Assembly: GCF_000380985.1 (NCBI RefSeq)
Contig: NZ_KB905701.1
Location: 1-64,000, forward strand
From: Proteiniphilum acetatigenes DSM 18083
Lineage (GTDB): Bacteria > Bacteroidota > Bacteroidia > Bacteroidales > Dysgonomonadaceae
DNA: 64,000 nt
Reading direction: 5' to 3'
Part shown: positions 42,865 to 51,971 of the stretch, piece by piece
Layout of the letters: each line of letters begins with the position of its first letter
Numbering within the stretch: the first letter of the stretch is position 1
The notes under the pieces: model-generated
Seen by the model: the letters and a program-made list of their open reading frames with translations, nothing else
The model's database searches: none
Told to the model about the DNA's origin: nothing
Program-made: the position numbers and the translations under genes

Positions 42865-42891
42865 TAATTTTAAAATTATTTGCACAATCGT
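42852..42891 (-). terminator. Perfect 40-base palindrome: tRNA terminator overlapping the atpD promoter
   Basis: ACGATTGTGCAAATAATTTT (42852-42871) is followed at once by its exact reverse complement (42872-42891). On the minus strand, seven bases after the tRNA, it is followed by TTTTATTTT and so fits an intrinsic terminator for the tRNA transcript. It also contains the atpD -33 box. Confidence 0.75.
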
Positions 42892-42897
42892 CTGAAG

Positions 42898-42970
42898 AGC
42901 CACAAGCGAGACTTGAACTCGCGACCCACGCGTTACGAATGCGTTACTCTACCGACTGAGCTATTGTGGC
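42898..42970 (-). tRNA. tRNA-Thr (anticodon CGT)
   Basis: Acceptor GCCACAA at 42964-42970 (minus strand) pairs with TTGTGGC at 42899-42905, discriminator T at 42898. The D loop has AGCTCAGTCGGTAGAG and the T arm GCGAGTTCAAGTCTCGC. The anticodon loop is TTCGTAA, anticodon CGT (42935-42937), reading ACG. CCA is not encoded. The anticodon stem has one A-C mismatch next to the loop. Confidence 0.93.
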
Positions 42971-43044
42971 TTGTAATGAGAGTGCAAAAGTATAAAAAAA
43001 ATTGATACGTGTCAATCTCTTCTATTTTTTATATACTATAAAAA

Positions 43045-43070
43045 AACAGGTAGCCAAATGACTACCCGTT
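43045..43070 (-). terminator. Intrinsic terminator after secDF
   Basis: On the minus strand AACGGGTAG pairs with CTACCTGTT (43045-43053 with 43062-43070), followed by TTTTTT. It lies 32 bases after the secDF stop. Confidence 0.85.
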
Positions 43071-43101
43071 TTCCTGTTAGATATAAAGAGCCAAAGAACT
43101 G

Positions 43102-46050
43102 TTATTTTTCCAGTTTCTTTTTGTCTTGCTGGTTCAGCATAAGCTTGTAGGCGATAGGAGAGGCCACGAACAAACTGGTAACCGTTCCTACTACCACACC
43201 TATAAGCATGGCGAACACGAAACTTCTTACTGCGTCACCACCGAAAATAAGAATACAGATAATCACAAGGATAGTACTCAAACCGGTGTTGATGGTACGT
43301 GCCAGTGTAGCGTTCATAGAATCGTTGAAGAGCTCCCTCAATCCCCGTTTTGGATAGAGTTGCCTGTATTCACGCACACGGTCGAACACCACCACCTTGT
43401 CGTTAATGGAATACCCTACGATGGTGAGGATAGCCGCCACGAACGTCTGGTCCATTTCCATGGAGAAAGGCATGACTTTCCAAAGCAATGAATACAATCC
43501 TATCACAGCGAAGGCGTCTACTGCCAGGGCTGCGACTGTACCCAGAGAAAATCCCCAATTGCGGAAACGTGAAAGGATATAGATACCCATACAGACGAGA
43601 GCTATGAAGAGTGCCAGGAATGCATTCCGGATCATATCTTCAGCAATACTTGGTCCTACTTTCTGAGAACTTTGTATATGGTCGTCGATCGTTTTTCCGG
43701 GGGTCATGAATTCCTGTAATCCCTGTCCCAGCAGATCACGCAATTGATCTTCCACGCCTGCACCTTCCTCTTCGATCATATAGTTTGTGGAGATACGCAC
43801 CTGGTTGCTGGAACCGATAGTGATAGCGCGAACCGATTCGTTGAGATAGGGGTTAAGGGCATTTTCCACATCACTCACACGGACGGGCTGATCGAAACGA
43901 ACAATATAGTTGCGTCCCCCCGTGAAGTCGATACCTGAATTCAATCCAAGCGTAAAGAGTGAGACAATGCTGACTACTACAAAAATTCCGATCGCTATGA
44001 GTACCTTCTTGCTGTTATGAATAAAATCGAAACTATACTCCTTGAAGATGGCCCTTGAGAATCCCGTATTGAAAGTGAGGTGTAACCATTTGTCTTTGGA
44101 TAACCGGTTTTCGTATACCAGACGGGTAATGAATACGGCTGTAAGGAACGAAACGGCAATACCGATGATCAGGGTAATAGCAAATCCCCTGATAGCTCCT
44201 ACACCGAAAATGGCGAGGATGATACCGGTGATAATGGTCGTGAGGTTGGAGTCGAAAATGGCTGAGAAAGCGTTCCTGTAACCGTCTTCCAATGCTCTTC
44301 GCAGGGTTTTTCCAGCCGCAAGTTCTTCCTTGATACGCTCATTGATAAGTACGTTGGCATCGACCGCCATCGCGAGCGAGAGGATCATACCGGCAATACC
44401 GGGAAGGGTAAGCACGGCCTGGAATGCCGCGAGCGCTCCCAATGTAAAGAAGAAGTTGAGAAGCAGTGCCCCGTTGATTACCATACCCGGGATGATACCG
44501 TAGAGCATACAGGTGAAGATAAAGAGCACCACCAGGGCAATTACAAAGGAGATAAATCCGTCACGGATGGCTTCCTGTCCCAACGAAGGACCTACCACGT
44601 CTTCCTGTACGATACGGACACCGGCCTGCATCTTACCCGATTTAAGTACGTTCTCCAAGTCCTGTGCTTCCTGTGGCGTGAAATTACCGGTGATGGAGGA
44701 ACGTCCTCCGTCGATACGCCCGTTCACTGTGGGGGCTGAATATACGTATCCGTCGAGTACGATAGCAATTGATTTTCCGATCTCAGCACCGGTGATGGTC
44801 GCCCAGCGGCTGGCACCACTCGAGTTCATCGTCATGGTTACTTCCCAGGCCGATCCCTGTTGTCCCTGGTCGGCACGGGCATTGGTTACCACGTCTCCAT
44901 CCAATGCAGGGCCGCGCTTGCTTCCATCACCTTTAAGGGCGAATAACTGGAAGTAAGTTTCACGCTGATCGATGGGTTTGAATCCCCATTTAAACCGCAC
45001 GTCGGCGGGGAATATATCTTTGTATCTGTTCAGGAGGAAATTCACCTCAGCTGTATCGAGCTTCGACACGGTTCCTACTACCGGTCCCACAGCTCCGCCC
45101 ATTGCGAAGTAGGGTTCATTGAAATACTCCACAAAGCTTCTGTTGATGACGATTTTTTCCCCTTCCTCTTCGAATAGAGGTAATGAAAGTGAATCACCCT
45201 GCAGAAGTGAATCTCCGGCTATGGCGTCCTCTTCGGCTTCTGCTTCAGCAGTAGTGGTATCAGTGGTAGCCTGACCTGATCTTTGCGCCATGGCATATTC
45301 GCTCGACCGTGCATTCATTTCGTTGAAGTAGGCCGCCAGTTCGCTCACATTGTATGTTTTCCAGAATTCGAGGTTGGCACTTCCTTGCAAAAGGTTACGT
45401 ACACGTTCCGGTTCTGTAATTCCGGGGAGCTCCACTAAAATGCGTTCTGCGCGATCCAGTTTCTGTATGTTGGGAGCAACTACCCCGAAACGGTCGATAC
45501 GTGTAGCCAATACATTGAATGAATTATTAGCTACACTGGTCAACTCATTGCGCAATATAGTGATTACCTCATCGTTGGTAGCGGTAGGACGTACCCTGTC
45601 ACCCATCGTAATGCTGTAGATATTGGCCAGTCTGCCTTCGGGCGCTATCCGTTCATAGTTCTGCCGGAATAGTGTGATGAAGTCTGATGAACTGCCACGG
45701 CGGTTTTGTGCGACCGCCTCTCTCAATGCCTGATTGAATTGAGGGTCATCGGTATTGGCCAGTGATGCGATCACTTGTGCCGCATCGATTTCGAGGATAA
45801 CGTTCATCCCCCCTTTCAGGTCGAGTCCCAGTCCTATCTCCTTGGCGCGAACCTGCTTAAGCGTATAATTCAGATATACTTTCTCAGTAGATAGGGAATC
45901 AAGATACTGATTCTTCAGGGCTAAGTCTCCATTGGCGTATTGATCCGCTTTCTTGTTGTATTGTCTCCCCACTACAGTAAAAGAGAGATAAAACAAACTG
46001 ATAAGTGTCAGGATAATACTGAAAACTTTAATGAATCCTTTGTTTTGCAT
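43102..46050 (-). CDS. secDF: Fused protein translocase subunit SecDF
   Basis: 982 residues. The SecD half has an N-terminal helix, EIGLGLDLKGGMNVILEID, a large periplasmic region with an acidic/Thr-rich insert (about 245-300) and LAMAVDANVLINERIKEELAAGKT in the membrane part. The SecF half starts near 650 with FDFIHNSKKVLIAIGIF and has GIDFTGGRNYIVRF and GYSINDKVVVFDRVRE. Twelve membrane helices in total. It uses the proton gradient to pull exported proteins through SecYEG. The SecD-SecF fusion is normal for Bacteroidetes. Confidence 0.97.
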   Translation of the reverse strand: MQNKGFIKVFSIILTLISLFYLSFTVVGRQYNKKADQYANGDLALKNQYLDSLSTEKVYLNYTLKQVRAKEIGLGLDLKGGMNVILEIDAAQVIASLANTDDPQFNQALREAVAQNRRGSSSDFITLFRQNYERIAPEGRLANIYSITMGDRVRPTATNDEVITILRNELTSVANNSFNVLATRIDRFGVVAPNIQKLDRAERILVELPGITEPERVRNLLQGSANLEFWKTYNVSELAAYFNEMNARSSEYAMAQRSGQATTDTTTAEAEAEEDAIAGDSLLQGDSLSLPLFEEEGEKIVINRSFVEYFNEPYFAMGGAVGPVVGTVSKLDTAEVNFLLNRYKDIFPADVRFKWGFKPIDQRETYFQLFALKGDGSKRGPALDGDVVTNARADQGQQGSAWEVTMTMNSSGASRWATITGAEIGKSIAIVLDGYVYSAPTVNGRIDGGRSSITGNFTPQEAQDLENVLKSGKMQAGVRIVQEDVVGPSLGQEAIRDGFISFVIALVVLFIFTCMLYGIIPGMVINGALLLNFFFTLGALAAFQAVLTLPGIAGMILSLAMAVDANVLINERIKEELAAGKTLRRALEDGYRNAFSAIFDSNLTTIITGIILAIFGVGAIRGFAITLIIGIAVSFLTAVFITRLVYENRLSKDKWLHLTFNTGFSRAIFKEYSFDFIHNSKKVLIAIGIFVVVSIVSLFTLGLNSGIDFTGGRNYIVRFDQPVRVSDVENALNPYLNESVRAITIGSSNQVRISTNYMIEEEGAGVEDQLRDLLGQGLQEFMTPGKTIDDHIQSSQKVGPSIAEDMIRNAFLALFIALVCMGIYILSRFRNWGFSLGTVAALAVDAFAVIGLYSLLWKVMPFSMEMDQTFVAAILTIVGYSINDKVVVFDRVREYRQLYPKRGLRELFNDSMNATLARTINTGLSTILVIICILIFGGDAVRSFVFAMLIGVVVGTVTSLFVASPIAYKLMLNQQDKKKLEK

Positions 46051-46113
46051 TTCAATATTACTTTTTGTTTACTATTTATTTTCAGGTTACGAACTCCGTA
46101 TATACGTAAAAAT

Positions 46114-46134
46114 AAAGGCATGTTCGATGCCTTT
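46114..46134 (-). promoter_or_regulatory. Leader hairpin with U-rich tail ahead of secDF
   Basis: AAAGGCAT pairs with ATGCCTTT (46127-46134 with 46114-46121) around a five-base loop. On the minus strand ATTTTT follows. It starts about eight bases after the expected transcription start, so it looks like an attenuator in the roughly 90-base leader. The palindrome CGTATATACG lies just downstream. Confidence 0.5.
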
Positions 46135-46148
46135 CTATTTTGAGCGTG

Positions 46149-46156
46149 CAAATATA
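46149..46156 (-). promoter_or_regulatory. -7 element of secDF
   Basis: TATATTTG on the minus strand; the -33 region is A-rich without TTTG. Confidence 0.5.
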
Positions 46157-46182
46157 CGTTTTTTTTATCTTTTTAAGAACAA

Positions 46183-46221
46183 TATCACCGGATAATTTTT
46201 CTCGAAAATTATCCGGTGATA
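46183..46221 (-). terminator. 17-base-pair hairpin after the M3 peptidase gene
   Basis: TATCACCGGATAATTTT (46183-46199) pairs perfectly with AAAATTATCCGGTGATA (46205-46221), loop of five. It lies 37 bases downstream of the peptidase stop; the following T-tract is short (TTGTTCTT). Confidence 0.7.
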
Positions 46222-46258
46222 AAACAAGGTGGAGGATATACGGGATGCAGGCAATAAT

Positions 46259-48379
46259 TTATTCGATAAATCCTCTGTTTTTTAGCAGATATACCGGATT
46301 GGGTTCTGCACCGCGGAATCTTTTATAGAGTTCCATCGGATCGTCGGAATTACCTTTCGACAAGACGTTATCCCTGAATTTCGCAGCTGTGGTTTTATCG
46401 AAAATCCCATTCTCTACAAATGCCTGGAAAGCATCAGCATCGAGCACCTCTGCCCAGAGGTATGCGTAATATCCGGCAGAGTATCCACCACTGAAGATAT
46501 GTGAGAAATAGGTACTACGATAACGGGGTATAATTTCATCAATCAGCCCGATCTTCTCCATCGATTTTTTCTCGAATTCACGTACATCGAAAGACTTTAC
46601 TGTATTCTGGGTATGATAATCCATATCGAGTAACGCTGCTGCGACAAATTCGGTAGTGATAAATCCCATATTGAATTTGGACGCAGCATCGATTTTTGCA
46701 ATCAGTTCATCGGGGATTACTTCGCCTGTTTGATAATGTTTAGCGTAAAGTTTCAATACTTCGGGGTGAAATGCCCAATGTTCCATGATCTGTGACGGAA
46801 GTTCCACAAAGTCGCGCGAAACACTTGTGCCGGCTACACTGCTATAGGTGACGTTCGACATCATGCCATGCAAGGCGTGTCCGAACTCATGAAAGAGTGT
46901 TTCTACTTCGTCGAGAGTGAGTAAAGATGGCATTGTTCCCGTAGGGCGGGTAAAGTTACCTACATTGTAAATAAGGGGACGGATATTTTCATCTTCGATT
47001 ACCTGCTGTCCGCGGAAGCTGCTCATCCATGCACCGGCGTTTTTACCTGTACGAGGGAAGTAGTCAGTATAAAATACCGCTAAATGGGAGCCATCGGCAT
47101 CGAGTACCTCGTAGGCTTCTACCTCGGGGTGATATACCGGAATGTTTTCTAATTTCCTGAAGTTTAATCCGTATAAACGGTTGGCTACTTCGAACACCCC
47201 TTCGCGTACATTCTCCATCTTGAAGTAAGGCTTGATCTCTTCCTCGTTGAGTGAATATTTCTGCTGGCGGAGTTTTTCGGTATAATACCACCAGTCCCAG
47301 GATGCCAGCTTAAAGTTGCCTCCTTCGGCATCGATCAGTTTTTGGAGTTCTGCTGCTTCTTTTTTTGCCTGCGGCAGCGCATATGCCCAAACATCATTGA
47401 GCAGTTTGTAAACGTTCTCCGGCGTTTTTGCCATACTTTCTTCAAGCACAAAATCGGCATGTGTCTTATAGCCCAGCATTTGTGCTTTTTCAATACGCAG
47501 GTTTGCTATATCGTTGATGATCTGTTTATTATCATTCTCGTTATCATTGTCGCCACGCATATACATGGCTTTGTATAGTTTTTCACGCAGGTCACGTTTT
47601 TCTGAATATTGCAGGAAGGGGAGCCAGCTTGGCTTTTGTAGGCTGAATACCCATTTTCCTTCTTCACCGGCAGCGTTGGCAGCCTCTGCTGCAGCAGCAA
47701 TAACACCTTCCGGAAGTCCTGCAAGATCTTCCTCATTATCGATCACTAATTTGAAATCGTTGGTTTCATTCAACAGGTTATTTCCAAACGCAAGGGTGAG
47801 TGAGGATAATTCCTTGTTGATCTCACGCAATCTTGACTTTTCTGTTTCACTTAAGAGTATACCTGAGCGTACAAAATTCTTGTAATAATTGTCCAACACC
47901 CGGTATTGTTCGGTATTGAGATTCATGCCCGTGGTGTCGTCGTGCAGCGTTTTGATGCGGTTGAACAACTTTTCGTTCAAATTGATATTGTCACGATGTT
48001 CCGACAAAAGAGGAGAGAGTTCTACGGCCAACGCTTGAATGGAGTCGTTGGTTTCAGCGCTTCTCAAACCGTAAAATACGCGGGAGACACGGGTCAGTAT
48101 CCTTCCGCTGTTTTCCATTGCCACAATGGTGTTTTCGAAAGTGGGAGCTTCGGAATTATTTGCAATGGCATCAATCTCCTTAGCTTCTTCTTCCATCCCT
48201 TTCAGGAAAGCCGGTTTGTAATCTTCAAAAGAGATCCGGTCGAAAGGAGGCATACCGAACGGTGTATCGTATTCGGTGTAAAAAATGGCACCGGGCTCAC
48301 CACCGGTTTTACCGGTATTGGCGTTATTGCAGGCAAGTAATGTCATAACTGCTAATGAAATAAAAAGAAATTTTCTCAT
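46259..48379 (-). CDS. dcp: M3-family metallopeptidase (dipeptidyl carboxypeptidase type), lipoprotein
   Basis: 706 residues from ATG 48379, which gives the lipoprotein signal MRKFLFISLAVMTLLACNN. An open frame upstream to 48535 crosses the promoter and is not used. The zinc site is LFHEFGHALHGMM with the downstream glutamate; FNMGFITTEFVAAALLDMDYH and YYAYLWAEVLDADAF are Dcp/oligopeptidase A motifs. The helical N-terminal domain covers the active-site channel. It trims peptides in the periplasm, tethered by lipid. Confidence 0.93.
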   Translation of the reverse strand: MRKFLFISLAVMTLLACNNANTGKTGGEPGAIFYTEYDTPFGMPPFDRISFEDYKPAFLKGMEEEAKEIDAIANNSEAPTFENTIVAMENSGRILTRVSRVFYGLRSAETNDSIQALAVELSPLLSEHRDNINLNEKLFNRIKTLHDDTTGMNLNTEQYRVLDNYYKNFVRSGILLSETEKSRLREINKELSSLTLAFGNNLLNETNDFKLVIDNEEDLAGLPEGVIAAAAEAANAAGEEGKWVFSLQKPSWLPFLQYSEKRDLREKLYKAMYMRGDNDNENDNKQIINDIANLRIEKAQMLGYKTHADFVLEESMAKTPENVYKLLNDVWAYALPQAKKEAAELQKLIDAEGGNFKLASWDWWYYTEKLRQQKYSLNEEEIKPYFKMENVREGVFEVANRLYGLNFRKLENIPVYHPEVEAYEVLDADGSHLAVFYTDYFPRTGKNAGAWMSSFRGQQVIEDENIRPLIYNVGNFTRPTGTMPSLLTLDEVETLFHEFGHALHGMMSNVTYSSVAGTSVSRDFVELPSQIMEHWAFHPEVLKLYAKHYQTGEVIPDELIAKIDAASKFNMGFITTEFVAAALLDMDYHTQNTVKSFDVREFEKKSMEKIGLIDEIIPRYRSTYFSHIFSGGYSAGYYAYLWAEVLDADAFQAFVENGIFDKTTAAKFRDNVLSKGNSDDPMELYKRFRGAEPNPVYLLKNRGFIE

Positions 48380-48450
48380 TCGACTTCTAATTAAATATGA
48401 TTTAAACAATTGAAAAAAACCTGGGTAATCGGTTTCATATAAAATAAGTG

Positions 48451-48458
48451 CAAAGTTA
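48451..48458 (-). promoter_or_regulatory. -7 element of the M3 peptidase gene
   Basis: TAACTTTG on the minus strand with a weak TTTT/TTTC about 19-20 bases upstream. Its position rules out the upstream start at 48535. Confidence 0.55.
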
Positions 48459-48552
48459 CAATTTTTACTTAAATATCGAAAAGTATCCATTGATTGTTTG
48501 CCCTTTACCCTGTTTTTTACATTATTGAAGGTCAATATTTTTCTGTCAGATA

Positions 48553-50427
48553 CTAAAGTGGAAACAGTAGTGGTAAAACGAAGATCATAATAATGCCCAC
48601 GATAAGCTGCAATGGCAATCCCACTCTTATGTAATCTATAAATTTATATCGTCCGGCAGACATTACCAATGCATTGGGCGGTGTTGCGAAGGGGCTGGCA
48701 AAGCACATGCTGGCAGCCACCGTCACGGCAAACAGAAACGGGTAGGGACTGACGCCTATGGTTACGGCAGATTGTAGGGCAATGGGTGCAAACAACACGG
48801 CAGTCGCCGTATTACTGATGAACATTGTCAATATGGATGTGGCAAGATAGATACCGGCCAATACCGATACGGGGCCGAATTGGCTCAACCCGTTCACGAT
48901 CGCATCGGCAATCAAGCTGGAAGCACCGGTTTTCTCCATGGCAATCGCTAAAGGAAACATACCCGCAAACAGAAAAGTACTTTCCCAGTTAATGCTTTTA
49001 TAGGCCGATTCCACGTTGCGGAAACATCCCAGTATGATCATCAATAGTGCTGCTATCATTGTGGCAATCACAGTAGGTACTATATTGAATACCATGGCCA
49101 CGATCATCAACACCATAATGACTGCAGCGACCGGTGCTTTGTGGTCACGTGGAATTTTCAACGCATTTTCCATAGGTTGCCCGACCACCACCCATTCGGA
49201 GGTTTCCTGATTCAATTTTTCAATATCCGACCATTTTCCCTGTACCAGCAATACGTCACCCGAAAGCATCCTCTCATCCTTTACATCCTGAAGGATATAT
49301 CCGTCTTTACGTTGTATCCCCAGTATATTTACATTATAGAGTTGACGGAAATTGGATTCCTTTACATACTTATTGATCAGTTTCGATGTAGACATCAAAA
49401 CCACTTCTGCAATACCGATTTCACTGAATTCCAATCCCCCTGCCCTGGAAATGGATAATGCATTGTCAGTGCCTTCCGTTTTATGTGTGTCGATCAATTT
49501 CAAGCCATTTCCACTGACGAGCGACGCCACATCATTGAAATTCCCGAACACATATAATATATCGTCTTCTTTGAAAGTACTCGACGGCCCGGCCATCTTC
49601 ATATCCACAGTTTTATGAAAACGGTTTCGTGAGTGGATCCTTCGGATCTCGAGTATACTTACATTATAAGTCTGGGTGATATTTAATTCCTGAAGAGTTT
49701 TATTGATAAAGGGCGAATTTTTTTCTATCTGTACCCTATAGAGATTGTCAGCCAATTGATACTCCGACGCCAGTTGGTTTAAAGATTTGTTTTTCTTTAC
49801 GGTCGATTTTTCCTTATCCCTGCCTGCGACTAATAGTTTGCTGAGAGGCCAGAGTAACAGGATACCAAGTGTGAGTGTAATCAACCCGACAGGCAAAAAT
49901 GAGAAGAAAGATAATCCTTCGAATCCCCCGCTGACTAGTGCGTCGTTGATAATCAGGTTGGGAGGAGTGCTGATCAGCGTGAGCAGCCCCAGGCTGCTGG
50001 CAAAAGCCATCGGCATCAGAAACCGTCGTGAGTCGGTATTGGCTTCCGACGCCAGACTCATCACGATAGGGAGCATCAGTGCTACTGTCCCGGTATTGCT
50101 TACAAATCCGCCGATACCACCGGTCACTAACATTACCAGTATGAAAAGTTTAAATTGATTGCCCCCTGCCAGAGTAAGGATCTTTGTACTGATCATTTTG
50201 GCAAGCCCTGTCTGAAAAATTCCACCTCCCACAATGAACAGGCACACGATCATGATAACCACGGAATTGGAAAATCCCGATAATCCTTCTTCGGGTGTGA
50301 GTATTCCGGATAATACCAATAAGACGAGAGAGGATAGGGCTACAATATCCGACCGAATTTTACCCCAGACAAAAAAAATGACCGTCAGAAGTATGATTCC
50401 GAAAACAATAAGAACGTTTATGTCCAT
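48553..50427 (-). CDS. SLC13/DASS-type permease with two TrkA-C domains
   Basis: 624 residues. The N-terminal membrane block (1-195) has SNTGTVALMLPIVMSLA and STPPNLIINDALV, which match the SNTATxxxxxP and NPPN transporter loops. Two cytoplasmic RCK_C (TrkA-C) domains follow (about 210-300 and 315-395; NKTLQELNITQTYNVSILEI, VLLVQGKWSDIEKL). A second membrane block (about 430-624) has SNTATAVLFAPIAL and FATPPNALVM. This is the Na+/dicarboxylate or sulfate (SLC13-like) architecture with regulatory TrkA-C inserts; the substrate is open. Confidence 0.92.
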   Translation of the reverse strand: MDINVLIVFGIILLTVIFFVWGKIRSDIVALSSLVLLVLSGILTPEEGLSGFSNSVVIMIVCLFIVGGGIFQTGLAKMISTKILTLAGGNQFKLFILVMLVTGGIGGFVSNTGTVALMLPIVMSLASEANTDSRRFLMPMAFASSLGLLTLISTPPNLIINDALVSGGFEGLSFFSFLPVGLITLTLGILLLWPLSKLLVAGRDKEKSTVKKNKSLNQLASEYQLADNLYRVQIEKNSPFINKTLQELNITQTYNVSILEIRRIHSRNRFHKTVDMKMAGPSSTFKEDDILYVFGNFNDVASLVSGNGLKLIDTHKTEGTDNALSISRAGGLEFSEIGIAEVVLMSTSKLINKYVKESNFRQLYNVNILGIQRKDGYILQDVKDERMLSGDVLLVQGKWSDIEKLNQETSEWVVVGQPMENALKIPRDHKAPVAAVIMVLMIVAMVFNIVPTVIATMIAALLMIILGCFRNVESAYKSINWESTFLFAGMFPLAIAMEKTGASSLIADAIVNGLSQFGPVSVLAGIYLATSILTMFISNTATAVLFAPIALQSAVTIGVSPYPFLFAVTVAASMCFASPFATPPNALVMSAGRYKFIDYIRVGLPLQLIVGIIMIFVLPLLFPL

Positions 50428-50605
50428 ACGTATTGAGTATAGTTGAATGTGAACCGGAAAAATGATAAGAATATTGTGAGAACAGCAAAAATAACAGGAT
50501 TATTGTCAATGTTGTGGCTTTAATAACCCGGAGTGTTAAATGAGAACCTGCTCATCACAATGGACGCAAAGATAATATTTTTTTATTTATTTAATGAAGA
50601 AAAAG

Positions 50606-50637
50606 TTTGGGTAATTGGAAATTACTTAATATATTTG
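50606..50637 (+). promoter_or_regulatory. Promoter of the SPFH gene with internal dyads
   Basis: TTTG (50606-50609), 20 bases, TATATTTG (50630-50637): perfect consensus. GTAATT-GGA-AATTAC (50611-50625) sits in the spacer, and GATATTA-AAA-TAATATC (50639-50655) lies just after the -7 box. Both may bind a repressor; the Arc-like protein encoded downstream is a candidate. Confidence 0.7.
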
Positions 50638-50673
50638 TGATATTAAAATAATATCATTTTAAATTATAAATTT

Positions 50674-51618
50674 ATGGAAACAAAAGAATTCAATTTCAAG
50701 GGTTTTAAGACAAACGGCTTCCTGATGCTTTTTTTGATGTTGATCCTATTGGCGGGAATTGTATGGCTTTATTCTTCGCTGGAGGTCTGGGGAATCATTA
50801 CAGGTATTGTTATGACTATTATTTGGATTATCCTGTTTCCCGGATACACTAAACTGGAACCCAATGAGGCGATAGTGATGATCTTTTTCGGAAAATACAA
50901 AGGAGTGTTGAAAGAAACAGGTTTTTTTTGGGTAAATCCTTTTATGACGAAGAAAAAGTTGTCCATGCGGGCCCGGAACCTGAATGCGGATCCGATCAAA
51001 GTGAACGACAAAGTAGGGAATCCGGTACTGATAGGGTTGGTACTGGTCTGGAAACTGAAGGATACCTACAAGGCGATGTTCGAAATAGACGCGCAGACAA
51101 TGGCCGCTTCAAGGCCTGGAAAGGATGGTGCGATTACCTATACGGTAAGCAAGCAGATGGATGCCTTTGAGAATTTTGTGGCCATACAAAGCGATGCTGC
51201 ATTGCGGCAGGTTGCCGGGTTGTACGCTTACGACAATAATGTGGTTTCCGACACCGAACTGACATTGCGGTCGGGCGGGGAAGAGATTAATGACAATTTG
51301 TTGCAGGAGTTAAATATTCGTTTGGAAATGGCCGGAATTGAAGTGGTGGAAGCACGTATCAATTATCTGGCCTATGCACCCGAAATTGCGGCCGTGATGC
51401 TTCGCCGCCAGCAGGCAGAGGCCATTATATCTGCCCGTGAGAAGATTGTGGAAGGTGCGGTGACAATGGTGAAGATGGCATTGGATAGGATAGAGGATGA
51501 GAATATAGTCGACCTCGATGTGGATAAGAAGGCTGCTATGGTGAGTAACCTGCTGGTAGTGCTTTGCGCTGACGAATCGGCACAGCCGGTGCTGAATACG
51601 GGTACGTTGTATCAGTGA
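50674..51618 (+). CDS. SPFH/band-7 domain membrane protein
   Basis: 314 residues. Two closely spaced N-terminal membrane helices (about 14-35 and 38-56) are followed by a linker with YTKLEPNEAIVMIFFGKYKGVLKETGFFWVNPF, the SPFH domain (about 60-240; ALRQVAGLYAYD, EINDNLLQELNIRLEMAGIEVVEARINYLAYAPEIAAVMLRRQQAEAIISAREKIVEGAV) and a short helical tail. SPFH proteins form membrane-attached cages or lipid microdomains. The next gene encodes an Arc-type ribbon-helix-helix protein, a pairing seen in other Bacteroidetes. Stop codon sits in a GTGAAAA array. Confidence 0.92.
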   Translation: METKEFNFKGFKTNGFLMLFLMLILLAGIVWLYSSLEVWGIITGIVMTIIWIILFPGYTKLEPNEAIVMIFFGKYKGVLKETGFFWVNPFMTKKKLSMRARNLNADPIKVNDKVGNPVLIGLVLVWKLKDTYKAMFEIDAQTMAASRPGKDGAITYTVSKQMDAFENFVAIQSDAALRQVAGLYAYDNNVVSDTELTLRSGGEEINDNLLQELNIRLEMAGIEVVEARINYLAYAPEIAAVMLRRQQAEAIISAREKIVEGAVTMVKMALDRIEDENIVDLDVDKKAAMVSNLLVVLCADESAQPVLNTGTLYQ

Positions 51619-51649
51619 AAAGTGAAAAACTAAAAGTGAAAGAGAGAAA
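51615..51649 (+). repeat. Heptamer array on the SPFH stop codon
   Basis: GTGAAAA (51615-51621, containing TGA 51616-51618), GTGAAAA, ACTAAAA, GTGAAAG, AGAGAAA. Confidence 0.85.
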
Positions 51650-51738
51650 TTGGGAATTTGAGTGTGTTGATGGGGTATGTGGAACAGTGGTAAGATAGTA
51701 GGTATTGATGAAACCTGATAAGATGGAGCGGATGAAAG

Positions 51739-51900
51739 ATGGCTAAGAAAGAGAAAACGACCAGGAATTTCGCGTTACGGTTGGATGCGGATACCATGGA
51801 TGCGATAGAAAAATGGGCGGCCGACGAATTTCGCAGCGTGAACGGTCAGATTCAATGGATACTGGATCAGGCGCTCAGGAAGAACGGGCGATTGAAGTAA
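51739..51900 (+). CDS. Arc-type ribbon-helix-helix DNA-binding protein
   Basis: 53 residues: FALRLDADTMDAIEKWAADE then SVNGQIQWILDQALRKNGRLK. A beta strand, two helices and the SxNxxIxxxLxxAL pattern are typical of Arc/MetJ repressors, which bind DNA as paired dimers. It is 120 bases after the SPFH gene in the same direction and probably shares its transcript. It may repress the SPFH promoter, which carries dyads; that is inference. Confidence 0.82.
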   Translation: MAKKEKTTRNFALRLDADTMDAIEKWAADEFRSVNGQIQWILDQALRKNGRLK

Positions 51901-51929
51901 AGTAAAATGATTTCGCATTAATGTTAAAT

Positions 51930-51960
51930 TTTTACCCTTACAATAAATATGTTATCTTTG
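51930..51960 (+). promoter_or_regulatory. Promoter of the DUF7718/DUF5647-like pair
   Basis: TTTT (51930-51933), 19 bases, TATCTTTG (51953-51960), 11 bases before the ATG at 51972. Confidence 0.6.
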
Positions 51961-51971
51961 TGTGAGTAGAA

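Noticed and set aside
48380-48535. 52-residue N-terminal extension of the M3 peptidase
   Set aside because: It crosses the -7 box at 48451-48458 and would bury the lipoprotein signal that starts at 48379.
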